NCBI RefSeq assembly: GCF_000612545.2
Contig: NZ_CP097800.1
Span: 992,001 to 1,056,000 of the forward strand
Length of the DNA stretch: 64,000 nt
Reading direction: 5' to 3'
Source of the DNA: Streptomyces sp. PCS3-D2
Lineage (GTDB): Bacteria; Actinomycetota; Actinomycetes; Streptomycetales; Streptomycetaceae
The notes below the pieces were generated by a model that was not told the origin of the DNA, searched no databases, and saw only the letters and a program-made list of their open reading frames with translations. Position 1 is the first letter of the stretch. Each line of letters begins with the position of its first letter. Positions 1 to 9,948 of the stretch are shown here, in pieces. Position numbers and translations under genes: made by a program.

Positions 1-8
1 CCCGAGGG

Positions 9-1094
9 CTACGGCAGGCTCGACCCGTGGTCCTCGGCGAGCGGGGCGAAGAACCGCTCCACGTCGGCCTCGGTGACCGCGGCCAGGGTCGGCGGGGACC
101 AGCGCGGGGCGCGGTCCTTGTCGACGACCTGCGCCCGGATGCCCTCCACCAGGTCGGGTGAGGCCAGCGCGTTGCAGGAGACCCGGTACTCCTGGGCCAG
201 CGCCTGCTCCAGTGTGCCGAGTTCGGCGGCCCGGCGCACCGAGGCGAGGGTGACCTTCAGCGCGGTCGGGGACTTGGCGAGGATCGTCTCCGCGGCCTCC
301 TTCGCCGCCGGATCGCCCTGGTCGGTCAGCCTCTGGACGATCTCCTCGACGGTCCCGGCCGCGTAGCAGCGGTCGATCCAGGAGCGCTGTCCGGCGAGTA
401 CCCCGGGGGCGGGTGTGGCGGCGTACCGCGGCAGGACCTCGCCCGCGGGGGCGGTGGCGAGCGCGGCTGTCAGCTCCGGGAGTCGGGCGGCGGGTACGAA
501 GTGGTCGGCGAGCCCGCAGAGCAGCGCGTCGGCGGCGCCCACGGCGGCACCGGTGAGGGCGAGATGGGTACCGAGCCGGCCCGGGGCGCGGCCCAGCAGC
601 CAGGTGCCGCCGACGTCCGGGACGAAGCCGATGCCGGTCTCGGGCATGGCGACTCGGGAGCGTTCGGTGACGACGCGGACGCTGCCGTGGGAGGAGACGC
701 CGACGCCGCCGCCCATGACGATGCCGTCCATGAGGGCGACGTACGGCTTGGGGTATCGGGCGATACGGGCGTTGAGCCGGTACTCGTCGCGCCAGAAGCC
801 GGCGGAGGCGGTGGTCCCCGCCCTGGCGTCGTCGTGGATGGCCCGGATGTCACCTCCCGCGCACAGTCCGCGCTCGCCCGCTCCGCGGATCAGCACCTGC
901 CCGACGGCGTCGTCGTCCGCCCAGGCGTCGAGGGCCTCGGCCATCCGCAACACCATCGTGTGGGTGAGCGCGTTGAGGGCCCCGGGGCGGTTGAGGGTGA
1001 CCACGCCGGTCCGTCCCTCGACGTGGAACAGGACGGTGCCGTCGTCGGAGGTGGCGTGCGTGTCGGTATCGGGTTGCCTTTTCACAGCCCTCAC
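9..1094 (-). CDS. enoyl-CoA hydratase/isomerase family, 3-hydroxyisobutyryl-CoA hydrolase-like
   Basis: The 361-residue protein has a crotonase fold: NRPGALNALT near residue 35, the oxyanion-hole segment GLCAGGDIRAI near residue 75 and the second glycine-rich loop GIVMGGGVGVSSHG near residue 124. Length, the PETGIGFVPDVGGTW segment and the C-terminal EGIRAQVVDKDRAPRW are typical of the 3-hydroxyisobutyryl-CoA hydrolase branch (valine catabolism) rather than short 260-residue hydratases. The frame is complete, opening with GTG and closing with TAG just inside the window. It may act on 3-hydroxyisobutyryl-CoA or a related acyl-CoA in the cytoplasm; substrate is family inference. Nothing links it to the peptide cluster. 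Confidence 0.85.
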   Translation of the reverse strand: MRAVKRQPDTDTHATSDDGTVLFHVEGRTGVVTLNRPGALNALTHTMVLRMAEALDAWADDDAVGQVLIRGAGERGLCAGGDIRAIHDDARAGTTASAGFWRDEYRLNARIARYPKPYVALMDGIVMGGGVGVSSHGSVRVVTERSRVAMPETGIGFVPDVGGTWLLGRAPGRLGTHLALTGAAVGAADALLCGLADHFVPAARLPELTAALATAPAGEVLPRYAATPAPGVLAGQRSWIDRCYAAGTVEEIVQRLTDQGDPAAKEAAETILAKSPTALKVTLASVRRAAELGTLEQALAQEYRVSCNALASPDLVEGIRAQVVDKDRAPRWSPPTLAAVTEADVERFFAPLAEDHGSSLP

Positions 1095-1168
1095 AGTAGG
1101 GCCACGCCAACGGTGCGCCCCGGGCGCCCGGCGCCGGCAGCACGGGGCACGGGCCGGGCGGCGGGCGC

Positions 1169-1906
1169 TCAGTGCACCAGGCGTACGCGCTGGCTGGTCA
1201 GTTCGTAGCGGGCGCCCACGACGGCAAGCGCCCCGGCGGAGATCCTGGCGGCCATCTCGGGCTCCGCGGCCAGCCGCCCCCGCACCAGCCGCACGTTCGC
1301 GGTGATCGCGGCGTCGATCCGCGCGGCGCCGCGGAGCCCCCGGTCGATGGCGGGGCGGATCTGATCGACCAGATACTGCATGTGGCCCGGGAGCGGCGGT
1401 CCGCCCTCGGCGGCCCGCACCGCTGCGCCGACGGCCCCGCAGGACTGGTGTCCCAGGATGACGACCAGCGGGATGCGCAGCTCCAGGACTCCGTAGGCGA
1501 TGCTCCCCAGGACCGCCTCGTCCAGGACCTCGCCCGCCGAGCGCACGGTGAGCAGGTCACCGAGGCCCTGGTCGAAGACCAGTTCCGGCGGGACCCGGGA
1601 GTCGACGCAGCCGAGGACGACGGCGAACGGGTGCTGGCCGGCGACCAGCGTGCGCCGCACGGTGCGCGTCTGGTCGGGATGGCGCTCGTGGTAGGTCCGC
1701 CAACGCCCGTTTCCCGTCACCAGTGCACGCAGCGCCGACTCGGGGGTGGTGGGCCTCGATCCGGCCCCGCCCCCGGGCGGAGCGGCCATGGGCACGCGGG
1801 CGGAGCCCGCCACCAGCCCCGCCCCCACGGCGGCCACGCCCGTCAGCACCGCCCGGGCCAGCCGCCGCCGGCCCGGTACCTCTCGACCTTCAGCCTCGAC
1901 ACTCAT
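1169..1906 (-). CDS. exported beta-class carbonic anhydrase
   Basis: A 245-residue beta-carbonic anhydrase interconverting CO2 and bicarbonate. Zinc-site motifs are present: CVDSR (Cys, Asp-Arg dyad) near residue 99 and GHQSCGAV (His, Cys) near residue 151. The first 40 residues carry arginines followed by a hydrophobic Ala/Val/Gly stretch, so the enzyme is probably exported or membrane-anchored; a twin-arginine signal is possible (GRRRLARAVLTGVAA). Length beyond the signal fits the family. It lies alone between two unrelated minus-strand genes, and no regulatory site was recognised. Confidence 0.88.
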   Translation of the reverse strand: MSVEAEGREVPGRRRLARAVLTGVAAVGAGLVAGSARVPMAAPPGGGAGSRPTTPESALRALVTGNGRWRTYHERHPDQTRTVRRTLVAGQHPFAVVLGCVDSRVPPELVFDQGLGDLLTVRSAGEVLDEAVLGSIAYGVLELRIPLVVILGHQSCGAVGAAVRAAEGGPPLPGHMQYLVDQIRPAIDRGLRGAARIDAAITANVRLVRGRLAAEPEMAARISAGALAVVGARYELTSQRVRLVH

Positions 1907-1961
1907 ATCAGGACAAACTATTCACTTGCGACTCGCCGGCTCCGCAGGACACGTCCCCGGT

Positions 1962-3794
1962 TCAGTCGAGCCCCGAGCGCGCTTCGGGGTCGGTGGCGTG
2001 GACGGTGTCGTGGAGGAAGCCGCCCGACTGGTGTTTCCACAGCCGCGCGTAAGCGCCCTCTGCGGCAAGGAGCTCCCGGTGCGAACCCTGCTCCACGATG
2101 CGGCCCCGGTCCAGGACCACGAGCCGGTCCATGGTGGCCACGGTGCTCAGCCGATGGGCCACCACGAGGGCGGTCCGGCCCTCCATGAGCCGCCACAGTG
2201 CCTCCTGCACCAGGATCTCGCTCTCGGAGTCCAGGGCGCTGGTCGCCTCGTCGAGCAGGAGGATCGGCGCGTCGCGCAGGATGGCTCGGGCGAGGGCGAC
2301 CCGCTGGCGCTGTCCGCCGGACAGTTTGACGCCGCGTTCGCCGACCATGGTGTCGAAACCGTCCGGCAGCGCGTCGGCGAACTCCGTGACGTGCGCCGCC
2401 TCGGCGGCGCGGCGGACCTCTGCCTCGGTGGCGCCGGGCCGGGCGAAGGCGATGTTCTCCCGCAGTGTCCGGTGGAACATCGCCGGGTCCTGGGGCACGT
2501 AGGCGAGCCGGCTGCGCAGGTCCGCCTGCCGCAGCCGGCTGATGTCCTGGCCGCCGATCATGATCCGGCCGCCGTCGACGTCCGTCATCCGCAGCAGCAG
2601 CCGGGTGAGCGTGGTCTTGCCGCCGCCGGACCGGCCGACGAGACCGATCTTCGATCCGCTGGGCACGTCCAGGTCGAGGCCCTCGAAGAGCGGCCGCGCT
2701 CCGCCGTGGGAGAAGTCCACCCGTTCGAACCGGACGTCGGCGCTCTCGGAGCGCAGCGGCTCCGGCACCGCCGGGTCGAGCACCGTGGGCGGCTCCAGCA
2801 GCAGTTCGGTGAACTGCGCCGCCTCCGTCATCGAGCTCTCCAGGCGCCGGTAGATCTGGTTGAACTCGAACATGATGCGGGTCGCGTTGGCGTAGTAGGT
2901 GAAGGTGACGATGATCGCCTCCACGCCGTGCTCGCCCGCGCCGAGGGCGACGGCGATCAGCAGTCCCAGCACGTTCGTCAGCACGGACAGGGGCGCGACC
3001 AGCGTGTCGATGCGCAGGTTGCCGTAGTCCCACGAGCGAAGGGTCAGCCGCCGCGACTCCGCGACGCGGGACTGGTGCTCGGCGGCCTCACGGCCCTCGG
3101 CGGCGAACGCCCGCACCGTGTCCATGTTCATCAGGCTGTCGGCGACGTGGCCCGAGACCCGGGCGATCGCCTCCTCGCGCTGGGCGACGAGGGTCTGGCG
3201 GCGGCGGATGAGGGGGGTGACACAGAACGCCGTCAGGACGATCAGCGCGAGGAGGCCGACCACGAGCATCGGTTCGTACTGCCAGAGCACCACGGAAGCG
3301 AAGAGCAGCGGCACGAAGCTGCCCATGACGGAGAACGTCAGCGTGTCGACGAACTCCTCGAAGCGGGAGGCGAAGCTCAGGACGCGCTTGGTCAGCGACC
3401 CGGCGAAGTTGTCGTGGAAGAACGCCGCGTCCTTCGCGAACAGCTCGTCCATTCCGATGACGTAGAGGTGCTCGATGCCGCGGGCGTCGAGGCGGTTGAG
3501 GCAGTGCAGTCCGATCCGCCACAGCACCTCGGCGAGCAGCAGGACGCCGGCGAAGCCGAGGACGTAGGGCAGCATCGCGTCGATTCCGGCGGAGCCTCCG
3601 TCGGCGACCCGGCCGACGAGTTTCGCGACGACCAGCGGCGCGACGTAGAAGATGCCGATGTTGCCCAGCGCCGGGAGCAGCATGGCCGGAGCGGTCAGCC
3701 CGCGCAGGCGCGCCAATTCCCGTCCGTAGGAGCGAAGTGCGAGGAGGACCGAGCCCCGGCTCGGCTTGTTCTCGGGTGATTTCGGTGAATCCAT
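1962..3794 (-). CDS. ABC exporter, fused membrane and ATPase domains
   Basis: A 610-residue half transporter. The N-terminal ~320 residues contain about six hydrophobic segments of a type I exporter membrane domain. The ATPase domain has Walker A GRSGGGKTT, Q-loop YVPQDP, signature LSGGQRQRVALARA, Walker B ILLLDEATSALD and the H-loop AHRLST. Such proteins work as dimers exporting lipids, peptides or drugs; the substrate cannot be read. The ATG was chosen because it follows a purine-rich TTGGGG stretch and gives the family length, while the upstream open frame reads like GC-rich non-coding sequence. No accessory gene adjoins it. Confidence 0.88.
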   Translation of the reverse strand: MDSPKSPENKPSRGSVLLALRSYGRELARLRGLTAPAMLLPALGNIGIFYVAPLVVAKLVGRVADGGSAGIDAMLPYVLGFAGVLLLAEVLWRIGLHCLNRLDARGIEHLYVIGMDELFAKDAAFFHDNFAGSLTKRVLSFASRFEEFVDTLTFSVMGSFVPLLFASVVLWQYEPMLVVGLLALIVLTAFCVTPLIRRRQTLVAQREEAIARVSGHVADSLMNMDTVRAFAAEGREAAEHQSRVAESRRLTLRSWDYGNLRIDTLVAPLSVLTNVLGLLIAVALGAGEHGVEAIIVTFTYYANATRIMFEFNQIYRRLESSMTEAAQFTELLLEPPTVLDPAVPEPLRSESADVRFERVDFSHGGARPLFEGLDLDVPSGSKIGLVGRSGGGKTTLTRLLLRMTDVDGGRIMIGGQDISRLRQADLRSRLAYVPQDPAMFHRTLRENIAFARPGATEAEVRRAAEAAHVTEFADALPDGFDTMVGERGVKLSGGQRQRVALARAILRDAPILLLDEATSALDSESEILVQEALWRLMEGRTALVVAHRLSTVATMDRLVVLDRGRIVEQGSHRELLAAEGAYARLWKHQSGGFLHDTVHATDPEARSGLD

Positions 3795-4065
3795 CCCCAA
3801 CCCTGTGTGGTCGGACCGGCAGGACAGGAGTCGGAGTGTCCCGTATGGGCGCCGGGGCGGTCCACGCGTTTTCCGGGCGCCGAGCGCTGTCCCCCAGCCC
3901 TCGGGAGGGCTCGCGCGCGGTCGGCGGGGCGGGGAGCCGTCGGCCGGGCGAAGGCGGCGTGTGCCGCGTTGGGCTGCCCCTGCGCCGCCGGAGCCCCCGC
4001 CCCTTTCGAGCCATTCACGCGGACACGCTTGCCGCCGACCACGCACGGGTGGCTAGGATCACGGC

Positions 4066-4455
4066 ATGATCACGGCTCGGTCGTCCTCCGGCGCGCCGCG
4101 GACCCGGGGAATCCGGAGTCCGCTGCTGCTCCTGTGGTCGGCCCTGCTCCTGCTCGGGCTGCTCGACGCGCACGGGATCGGCGCGGGGAGCGGCGACCTG
4201 CACCACGGCCGTTCGGTCTCCGCCTCCGCCGTGCCCTCGCAGGCCCTCGTGTTCGGCGCGGACACCGCCGCGCATCCGGCCGAGCAGTGCATGCCCGGCC
4301 GCTCCGAGCGCGGTACGGCTCCCGCGGGCCACCCGCAGGCGAGCGCCGGCCCGGCCACGCGCGCCCGGCGGGCAGACGCTTCCGCGCCGCCGCAGACGAC
4401 CCCGCGGACCTGTGGCGCCCCGCTCCCGCCCGCGCACGGAGTGCTGCGCCTCTAG
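4066..4455 (+). CDS. small hypothetical secreted or membrane protein
   Basis: A 129-residue protein with one hydrophobic segment ([20 protein letters not shown], residues 18-37) after an Arg-rich start, compatible with a signal peptide or anchor. The remainder is Ala/Pro/Arg-rich with a His pair and two cysteines. It is the first of two similarly built small genes ahead of the cysteine-synthase-like gene. I do not recognise a family. Compositional bias in GC-rich DNA means it could be a chance frame, but the ATG and hydrophobic segment favour a gene. Confidence 0.45.
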   Translation: MITARSSSGAPRTRGIRSPLLLLWSALLLLGLLDAHGIGAGSGDLHHGRSVSASAVPSQALVFGADTAAHPAEQCMPGRSERGTAPAGHPQASAGPATRARRADASAPPQTTPRTCGAPLPPAHGVLRL

Positions 4456-4763
4456 GCCGTGTCGCGAACGTCCCGCGCGGCGCCTGCACGCACCCTCGCG
4501 CGTTGTCGGGATCATCGGAGTACGCCCGGTAGGAGAGCGGACGGCGCCACATGCGCAACCCTTCCTCGACCGTCTCCACGCCGCCACGGGCCGGCTGGGC
4601 CACGCGGCCCAGGGCGTTCACCCTTCCCGGGTGTTCAGGGGGCGCGCCAACCGCTGCCCCGGGCATCGGCGGAACACTCCGCATGACCCCACGGCACCAC
4701 CCGCCTGCCCGTACCGGGCTCCCCCGTCCCCGCCCACGGTCCGACGCACCTCCCGGAGGAGCC
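4456..4763. other. intergenic stretch, no gene supported
   Basis: About 300 bases between two small plus-strand genes. Open frames here lack coding-like composition. The last 12 bases hold a good ribosome binding site (GGAGGAG) for the next gene. No hairpin or repeat was noticed. Confidence 0.4.
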
Positions 4764-5192
4764 GTGTCCTTTCGTCCTTCCCCCTCCGCCCGCCGCACGG
4801 GTGCCCTCGTACGGCCGCTGCTCGTGCTGTCCGCGCTGCTCGCGCTGTCCGCCTTCACCGCCGCGCTGGTCGGCTGCCTCGTCCACGAGGGCACGCCGTC
4901 CCAGCGGCAGGCCTCGGCGCCGTCCGCCCCGGTCCACCACCACGAGAGCGCCGCCGACGACTCCCCGGGAGTGCCCCACCCCGACGACCCCTGCGTCCTC
5001 CACCTCGCGCCCCGCGGCGTACCCGACGTCGCGGTACAGCGCCCGGCCGCCTTCCCGGTGCTGTTCGCGGTACTCCTCGCGCTGCTCGCCACCGCGCCGC
5101 CCGACCCGGCGCGGCGCGGCGCCTCTCCGTCTCCCGGCACCGCGCTCACGGGACGCAGAACCAGGAACCGGATCTGCTGCTGGCGGATCTAG
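4764..5192 (+). CDS. small hypothetical membrane protein
   Basis: A 142-residue product starting at a GTG two bases after GGAGGAG. It has a hydrophobic segment at about residues 14-34 ([20 protein letters not shown]), a His-rich loop (VHHHES) and a second hydrophobic segment near residues 93-110 ([15 protein letters not shown]), so it probably spans the membrane twice. The Gly-Cys after the first segment could also be a lipobox-like site. It lies 86 nt upstream of the cysteine-synthase-like gene and may be cotranscribed. No family recognised. Confidence 0.5.
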   Translation: MSFRPSPSARRTGALVRPLLVLSALLALSAFTAALVGCLVHEGTPSQRQASAPSAPVHHHESAADDSPGVPHPDDPCVLHLAPRGVPDVAVQRPAAFPVLFAVLLALLATAPPDPARRGASPSPGTALTGRRTRNRICCWRI

Positions 5193-5278
5193 CAGCCGTT
5201 CGTGCGGCCTTGACCCAAGGCCGCCGTCCGACTCCGTCACCCGCGGGCCGACACCGCGGCGCGACGGAGACGGACGAG

Positions 5279-6445
5279 ATGTGCACGGAAACAGCCGTCT
5301 ACGAACGAGAGCCGAGGAAGATGTCCTCTCCGTCCACGCAGACCACCCCGCCCGCCCGCGGCGCCGCCCTGTCCGGGCTCGTCGGCAACACCCCTCTCCT
5401 GCGCGTGTCCGAACCCTTCGCCCCCGAGGGCCACGGCTTCTGGGCCAAGCTGGAGGGCTTCAATCCCGGTGGCATCAAGGACCGGCCGGGCCTGCACATG
5501 GTCGAACGCGCCCGCGCCCGCGGCGACCTGCTGCCCGGCGCCCGGATCATCGAGTCCACCAGCGGCACCCTCGGCCTGGGGCTCGCCCTGGCCGGTATGG
5601 TCCACGGACATCCGGTCACCCTGGTCACCGACCCGGGTCTGGAGCCGTCCATGACCAAACTGCTGACCGCCTACGGAGCCCAGGTCAACGTCGTGGCCGA
5701 GCCGCACCCCGCCGGCGGGTGGCAGGAGGCCCGACGCGAACGGGTACGGCAGCTGATGGCCCGGCATCCCGGATCCTGGTGTCCCGATCAGTACAACAAC
5801 CCCGACAACACTGCCGCCTACACACCGCTCGCCCTCGAACTCGCCACCGCACTGGGGCACATCGACGTCCTCGTGTGCAGCGTGGGCACCGGCGGGCACT
5901 CCGCGGGCGTCTCCCGCGTGCTGCGCCAGCTCTACCCGCAACTGGAACTGGTCGGCGTGGACACGATCGGCTCGACCATCTTCGGCCAGCCCGCGCGGCC
6001 CCGCCTGATGCGCGGGCTGGGATCGAGCATCTACCCCCGCAACGTCGCCTACGGCGACTTCGGCGAGGTGCACTGGGTGGCCCCGTCCGAAGCGGTGTGG
6101 GCCTGCCGGCAGCTCGCCGGCTCGCACTACGCCACGGGCGGCTGGAGCGTCGGTGCGGTGGCCCTGGTCGCCGGCTGGCTGGCCCGGACCCGGCCGGCGG
6201 ACACCCGTATCGCCGCGGTCTTCCCCGACGGACCCCAGCGCTACCTCGGCACCGTCTACGACGACGACTACTGCGCCGCCCACGGGCTCCTCGACGGCCC
6301 GCCGGCCGCCGAACCGGAGGTCGTGGGACGCGTCGACGAGAAGGAGGTCACCCGGTGGACGCGGTGCGCCGCCGTGGTCGATCCGCTGACCGCCGAGGAG
6401 CGGGCCCCCCGGTCACCTGAGCGGGCGGAGGGGTCCGGCCGGTGA
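5279..6445 (+). CDS. PLP-dependent cysteine synthase family protein
   Basis: A 388-residue fold-type II PLP enzyme related to cysteine synthase/cystathionine beta-synthase. The Schiff-base lysine lies in GGIKDRP (Lys67). The substrate loop reads STSGTLG where cysteine synthases have TSGNTG, so the conserved Asn-Thr pair is replaced, and the phosphate loop is GTGGHSAG rather than GTGGT. These changes suggest an altered substrate, perhaps making a non-standard amino acid or degrading cysteine. It has about 60 extra C-terminal residues. The start follows GGAGA; a second ATG lies 42 bases downstream. Its stop overlaps the MFS gene by 4 nt (GTGA), so the two are translationally coupled and probably make or handle a compound and transport it. 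Confidence 0.85.
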   Translation: MCTETAVYEREPRKMSSPSTQTTPPARGAALSGLVGNTPLLRVSEPFAPEGHGFWAKLEGFNPGGIKDRPGLHMVERARARGDLLPGARIIESTSGTLGLGLALAGMVHGHPVTLVTDPGLEPSMTKLLTAYGAQVNVVAEPHPAGGWQEARRERVRQLMARHPGSWCPDQYNNPDNTAAYTPLALELATALGHIDVLVCSVGTGGHSAGVSRVLRQLYPQLELVGVDTIGSTIFGQPARPRLMRGLGSSIYPRNVAYGDFGEVHWVAPSEAVWACRQLAGSHYATGGWSVGAVALVAGWLARTRPADTRIAAVFPDGPQRYLGTVYDDDYCAAHGLLDGPPAAEPEVVGRVDEKEVTRWTRCAAVVDPLTAEERAPRSPERAEGSGR

Positions 6446-7746
6446 AGGGGTTCCTCACGCAGCTCCGCTCCTACGACCGCTCCGTCCGGCTGTTGATGGT
6501 GAACCAGTTCACCATCAACCTCGGCTTCTACATGCTGATGCCGTACCTGGCCGCGCACCTGTCCGGCTCGCTGGGGCTGGCCGGCTGGCTCGTCGGCCTG
6601 GTCCTCGGCGTACGCAACTTCAGCCAGCAGGGGATGTTCCTGATCGGCGGCACCCTGGCCGACCGGCTCGGCTACAAACCCATGATCGTCGCCGGTCTGC
6701 TGCTGCGCGTCGTCGGCTTCGCCGCCCTCGGAGTCGTCGACTCCGTGCCCGCCCTGCTGGCGGCCTCGGCGGCCACCGGCCTGGCGGGGGCCCTGTTCAA
6801 CCCCGCGTCCCGGGCCTACCTGGCCGCGGACGCGGCCGACCGCCGGGTGGAGGCGTTCGCCCTGTTCAACGTCTTCTATCAGGCCGGCATCCTGCTCGGG
6901 CCGCTGGTGGGAATGGTGCTGACCGGGGCCGGTTTCCGCATCACCTGCCTGACGGCGGCCGGGATCTTCGCCGTACTGAGCCTCGTGCAGATCCGCGGCC
7001 TGCCCGCACGCGGGGCGGACCGGGCGGGCACGGGGCCCGGCGGCGCACCGGAAAGCGTACGGGCCCAATGGCGGCAGATCCTCGCCAACCGGCCGTTCCT
7101 GCTGTTCGCGGCCGCGATGACCGGCTCGTACGTGCTGACCTTCCAGGTGTACCTGGCACTGCCGCTGGAGGTCCGGCGGGTCGGCGGCGACGGGGCGTTC
7201 TCGGGGGCCGTGACGGCCGGGCTGTTCGCCGTGTCGGGGCTGAGCACCGTCCTGTTCCAGACGCGGGTGACCGCCTGGTTCAGGGCGCACACGGAGCCCG
7301 GCCGGGCGCTGACACGGGGCCTGCTGGTGATGGGCGGCGCGTTCTTGCCGCTGCTCCTGGCGGCGGCCGTGCCGGTGCCCGACGGGGGTGCGGGACGGTG
7401 GCTGCTCGCCGCCGGGCCGCCGGTGGCGGCGGCCCTGCTGCTCGCCCTCGGCACGATGATCGCCTACCCGTTCGAGATGGACACCATCGTCCGGCTCTCC
7501 GGGGACCGTTTTGTCGCGACCCACTACGGGCTCTACAACACGGTCTGCGGCATCGGCATCACCGTGGGCAACCTGCTCACCGGTGCGGCCCTCGACGCGG
7601 CCCGGTCCTCGGGTGCGCCGGCGCTGCCGTGGCTGTCCCTGGCCGCTCTGGGCGCCCTGTGCGCCGCCGTGGTCCGTTGGCTGCACCGCAGCGGGCGCCT
7701 CGCAGCCACCGGCCTCGCGGAGCGCACGGAGCCGGCCGCCGCCTGA
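6442..7746 (+). CDS. MFS transporter coupled to the cysteine-synthase-like enzyme
   Basis: A 434-residue major facilitator protein with about 12 hydrophobic segments and the loop 2-3 motif [12 protein letters not shown] (residues 70-81), typical of the drug/metabolite-export branch. It starts with GTG overlapping the preceding stop, so its substrate is plausibly the product of that PLP enzyme. Enzyme-plus-MFS pairs of this type also occur in siderophore and amino-acid-like metabolite loci, but no other biosynthetic gene is present here. It converges with the ATPase-TPR gene with only about 30 nt between. Confidence 0.85.
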   Translation: MKGFLTQLRSYDRSVRLLMVNQFTINLGFYMLMPYLAAHLSGSLGLAGWLVGLVLGVRNFSQQGMFLIGGTLADRLGYKPMIVAGLLLRVVGFAALGVVDSVPALLAASAATGLAGALFNPASRAYLAADAADRRVEAFALFNVFYQAGILLGPLVGMVLTGAGFRITCLTAAGIFAVLSLVQIRGLPARGADRAGTGPGGAPESVRAQWRQILANRPFLLFAAAMTGSYVLTFQVYLALPLEVRRVGGDGAFSGAVTAGLFAVSGLSTVLFQTRVTAWFRAHTEPGRALTRGLLVMGGAFLPLLLAAAVPVPDGGAGRWLLAAGPPVAAALLLALGTMIAYPFEMDTIVRLSGDRFVATHYGLYNTVCGIGITVGNLLTGAALDAARSSGAPALPWLSLAALGALCAAVVRWLHRSGRLAATGLAERTEPAAA

Positions 7747-7779
7747 GTCGCCCCTCCCCCGGCGCGGGCGGTCCGCGGG

Positions 7780-9948
7780 CTACGCCTGCTGCCGCCCCGC
7801 CGGCGGGAGACCGGCCAGCAGCTCCCGGGCCAGGCGCAGATGGCGGTGGCCCGGCTCCAGCAGGGTCCGGGCGTCGCCGAGGGTCCGGGTGAGCAGCGTG
7901 CGGGCCTGCTCGGGCCGGCCCGTTGCGGCCAGGGCCCGGGCCCATTCCAGGCGGGCGTAGATCGTGTGCGGGTGATCGGGGCCCATGACCCGGGTGCGGT
8001 CGGCCACGAGCGACTCCCAGGCGGCCGCGGCCTCGGCGGCCCGGCCGGCCCGTGCCGTGAAGGCGGCACGGCTGCTGCGGACGGCGAGGGTGTGCGGGTC
8101 GTCCGGGCCGAGGCAGCGTTCCGCGTCGGTCAGCAGCTCGGCCAGCTCCGCTTCGGTGCGGGCCGGTTCGCCGGCCCGGTACCAGATCAGGCTGCGCCGG
8201 GTGGCGAGTACCTGGGGCTCGTCCGGGCCCTGCACCCGGAGCCGGTCGGCGAGCAGCCGGGTCAGCTGCCGGGCCGCCTCGGCCGGGGCGCCCGACTCGC
8301 CCGTGAAGTAGGCCAGTTCGTGGCGGGCGGCCAGGGTGTCCGGATGGTCCGCGCCGAGGACGGCCCCGGCGTGGGCGGCCAGGGCGGCGAACCGGCCGGC
8401 CGCGGCGTGCGGGTTGCCGGCCTCACCGGTGAAGAAGGCCAGCTGGTGGCGGGCGGCCAGGGTGTCCGGATGGTCCGGGCCCAGCCGGTCCTCGCGCCGC
8501 CGGGTGATCCCGGCGAGGTCGGCCGCGGCCCGGCGGGGGCGTCCCGCGTCCCCGACCGTGATGGCGAGCAGGAAGTCGGCTCCGGGGACGGCGCCCAGGC
8601 GGGCCCGGGACAGCGCTTCGGCGGCCCGGCGCGGCCTCCCCTCCTGGTGGGCCAGCAGGCCGATGTCGTAGGACTCGGCCGGCGTGACCCTGGTGACGAG
8701 GGTCTGCCACAGGTGTTCCGGCACCGGTGGCAGGCCGGGCGCGTTGAGGAGGTAGTCGAAGGCCGTGTATCCCTGGGAGTAGTTGCCGATGAGCAGCCCG
8801 CTGGTGGCGTAGACGGCCGTGCAGGCCCAGTTCATCGCCTCGTCGAAGGGTTCCGGCTGGAGATCACCGCCTCCGCGCGCCACCAGGTAGGGCCGGTGCA
8901 GTTCGCGCAGCCGGTCCCGGCTCACCGGGGTGCGCAGCCCGGCGCGCCGGCAGTCGACGGCAGCCGCTACCACAGCCGCACCGCGCGGATTGGTGCCGGG
9001 CGCCCAGGCGTTGTGCCAGGCAGCCAGTAACTCCGGTCCAGCAGCCAGGACTTCCGCGATGCCGAAGCGTTCACCCGCCCGCAGCGCCGCCCTGATCCGC
9101 GGGTCCTGTCCGTGCGCGGCGGCCCGCCGCCGCTCCTCGGGCGACCAGTGCCGGGCCAGCCGCACCACTTCCGCCTGTCGGAGGACGTCCCGCTGGGTGC
9201 GCCAGGCGTCGCGGTCGGAGCCCGTCAGCCGGCTCTCCTCGCGGGCGTCGAAGCGGCGGAACTCCTGGGTGCGCATGGTCGCCAGCACCACCCGGCGTCC
9301 CGGCACCGGCAGGGCGGCCAGCATGGTGGCCGTGAGTCCTCCCGCGCCGAGGAACTCCTCCAGGTCGTCGAGCCAGAGCACGGCCCGGCGCCGCTGGCCC
9401 GCCACACGCAGCGCCTCCGGGAGCGCGCCCCTGCCCAGGGGGCGGACGAAGGCGTGGCGGGGGAAGAGCGCACGGGCCGTCTCGTACGCCAGCCGGGACT
9501 TGCCCGCGGTGGACTCCCCCACCAGCAGGACGAATCCGCCCCGGCCGAGCGCCTCGCGCAACTGCGGCTCCACGTCCCGGCGGATGTACGCCGGGGCCGC
9601 GGCCGGGGTGCGGCTCCCGTCGGCGGGATGCCCGTCCGCGTGGTGGGCGCCGGCCGGCTCGGGTCGGTCCAGCCGGCGCAGGGTGGGGATGCGGCCCGCC
9701 GCGGTGCGCAGCAGCACGTCCGCTCCGCTCGCGGCGGCGTTCCCGCCCGGCGCCGCGCGGCGCCGGGGCTGCAGGCGTTCGGCGGCCAGCCCGGAGAACG
9801 TGGTGACGGCGGCGCCGATGCCCGTGGCCCATGCCCCGCTGGTCCACAGCGAGGCCAGGGCCAGGGCCGCCGCGCCCAGGCCGACCGCGCCCACGTAGGC
9901 CGGCCAGCCGCGCACGCGGCCGTTCTCCCGTACGAGCAACACCGGCAT
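7780..9948 (-). CDS. membrane-anchored P-loop ATPase with TPR repeats
   Basis: A 722-residue protein with two hydrophobic segments in the first 50 residues, Walker A GESTAGKSR near residue 149, Walker B-like AVLWLDDLEEF near residue 190, and at least four C-terminal TPR_10-type repeats marked by LGPDHPDT/GADHPDT. This STAND-like layout suits signalling or scaffolding in actinomycetes; no DNA-binding domain is seen. The start is a likely ATG directly after a G-run, and in-frame sequence upstream looks non-coding. A TTA codon at 9028-9030 (codon 307) suggests dependence on the bldA tRNA. Partner and trigger unknown. Confidence 0.75.
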   Translation of the reverse strand: MPVLLVRENGRVRGWPAYVGAVGLGAAALALASLWTSGAWATGIGAAVTTFSGLAAERLQPRRRAAPGGNAAASGADVLLRTAAGRIPTLRRLDRPEPAGAHHADGHPADGSRTPAAAPAYIRRDVEPQLREALGRGGFVLLVGESTAGKSRLAYETARALFPRHAFVRPLGRGALPEALRVAGQRRRAVLWLDDLEEFLGAGGLTATMLAALPVPGRRVVLATMRTQEFRRFDAREESRLTGSDRDAWRTQRDVLRQAEVVRLARHWSPEERRRAAAHGQDPRIRAALRAGERFGIAEVLAAGPELLAAWHNAWAPGTNPRGAAVVAAAVDCRRAGLRTPVSRDRLRELHRPYLVARGGGDLQPEPFDEAMNWACTAVYATSGLLIGNYSQGYTAFDYLLNAPGLPPVPEHLWQTLVTRVTPAESYDIGLLAHQEGRPRRAAEALSRARLGAVPGADFLLAITVGDAGRPRRAAADLAGITRRREDRLGPDHPDTLAARHQLAFFTGEAGNPHAAAGRFAALAAHAGAVLGADHPDTLAARHELAYFTGESGAPAEAARQLTRLLADRLRVQGPDEPQVLATRRSLIWYRAGEPARTEAELAELLTDAERCLGPDDPHTLAVRSSRAAFTARAGRAAEAAAAWESLVADRTRVMGPDHPHTIYARLEWARALAATGRPEQARTLLTRTLGDARTLLEPGHRHLRLARELLAGLPPAGRQQA

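Noticed and set aside
1746-3779. Long plus-strand frame opposite the ABC exporter
   Set aside because: Antisense to clear ATPase motifs; product has no recognisable fold.
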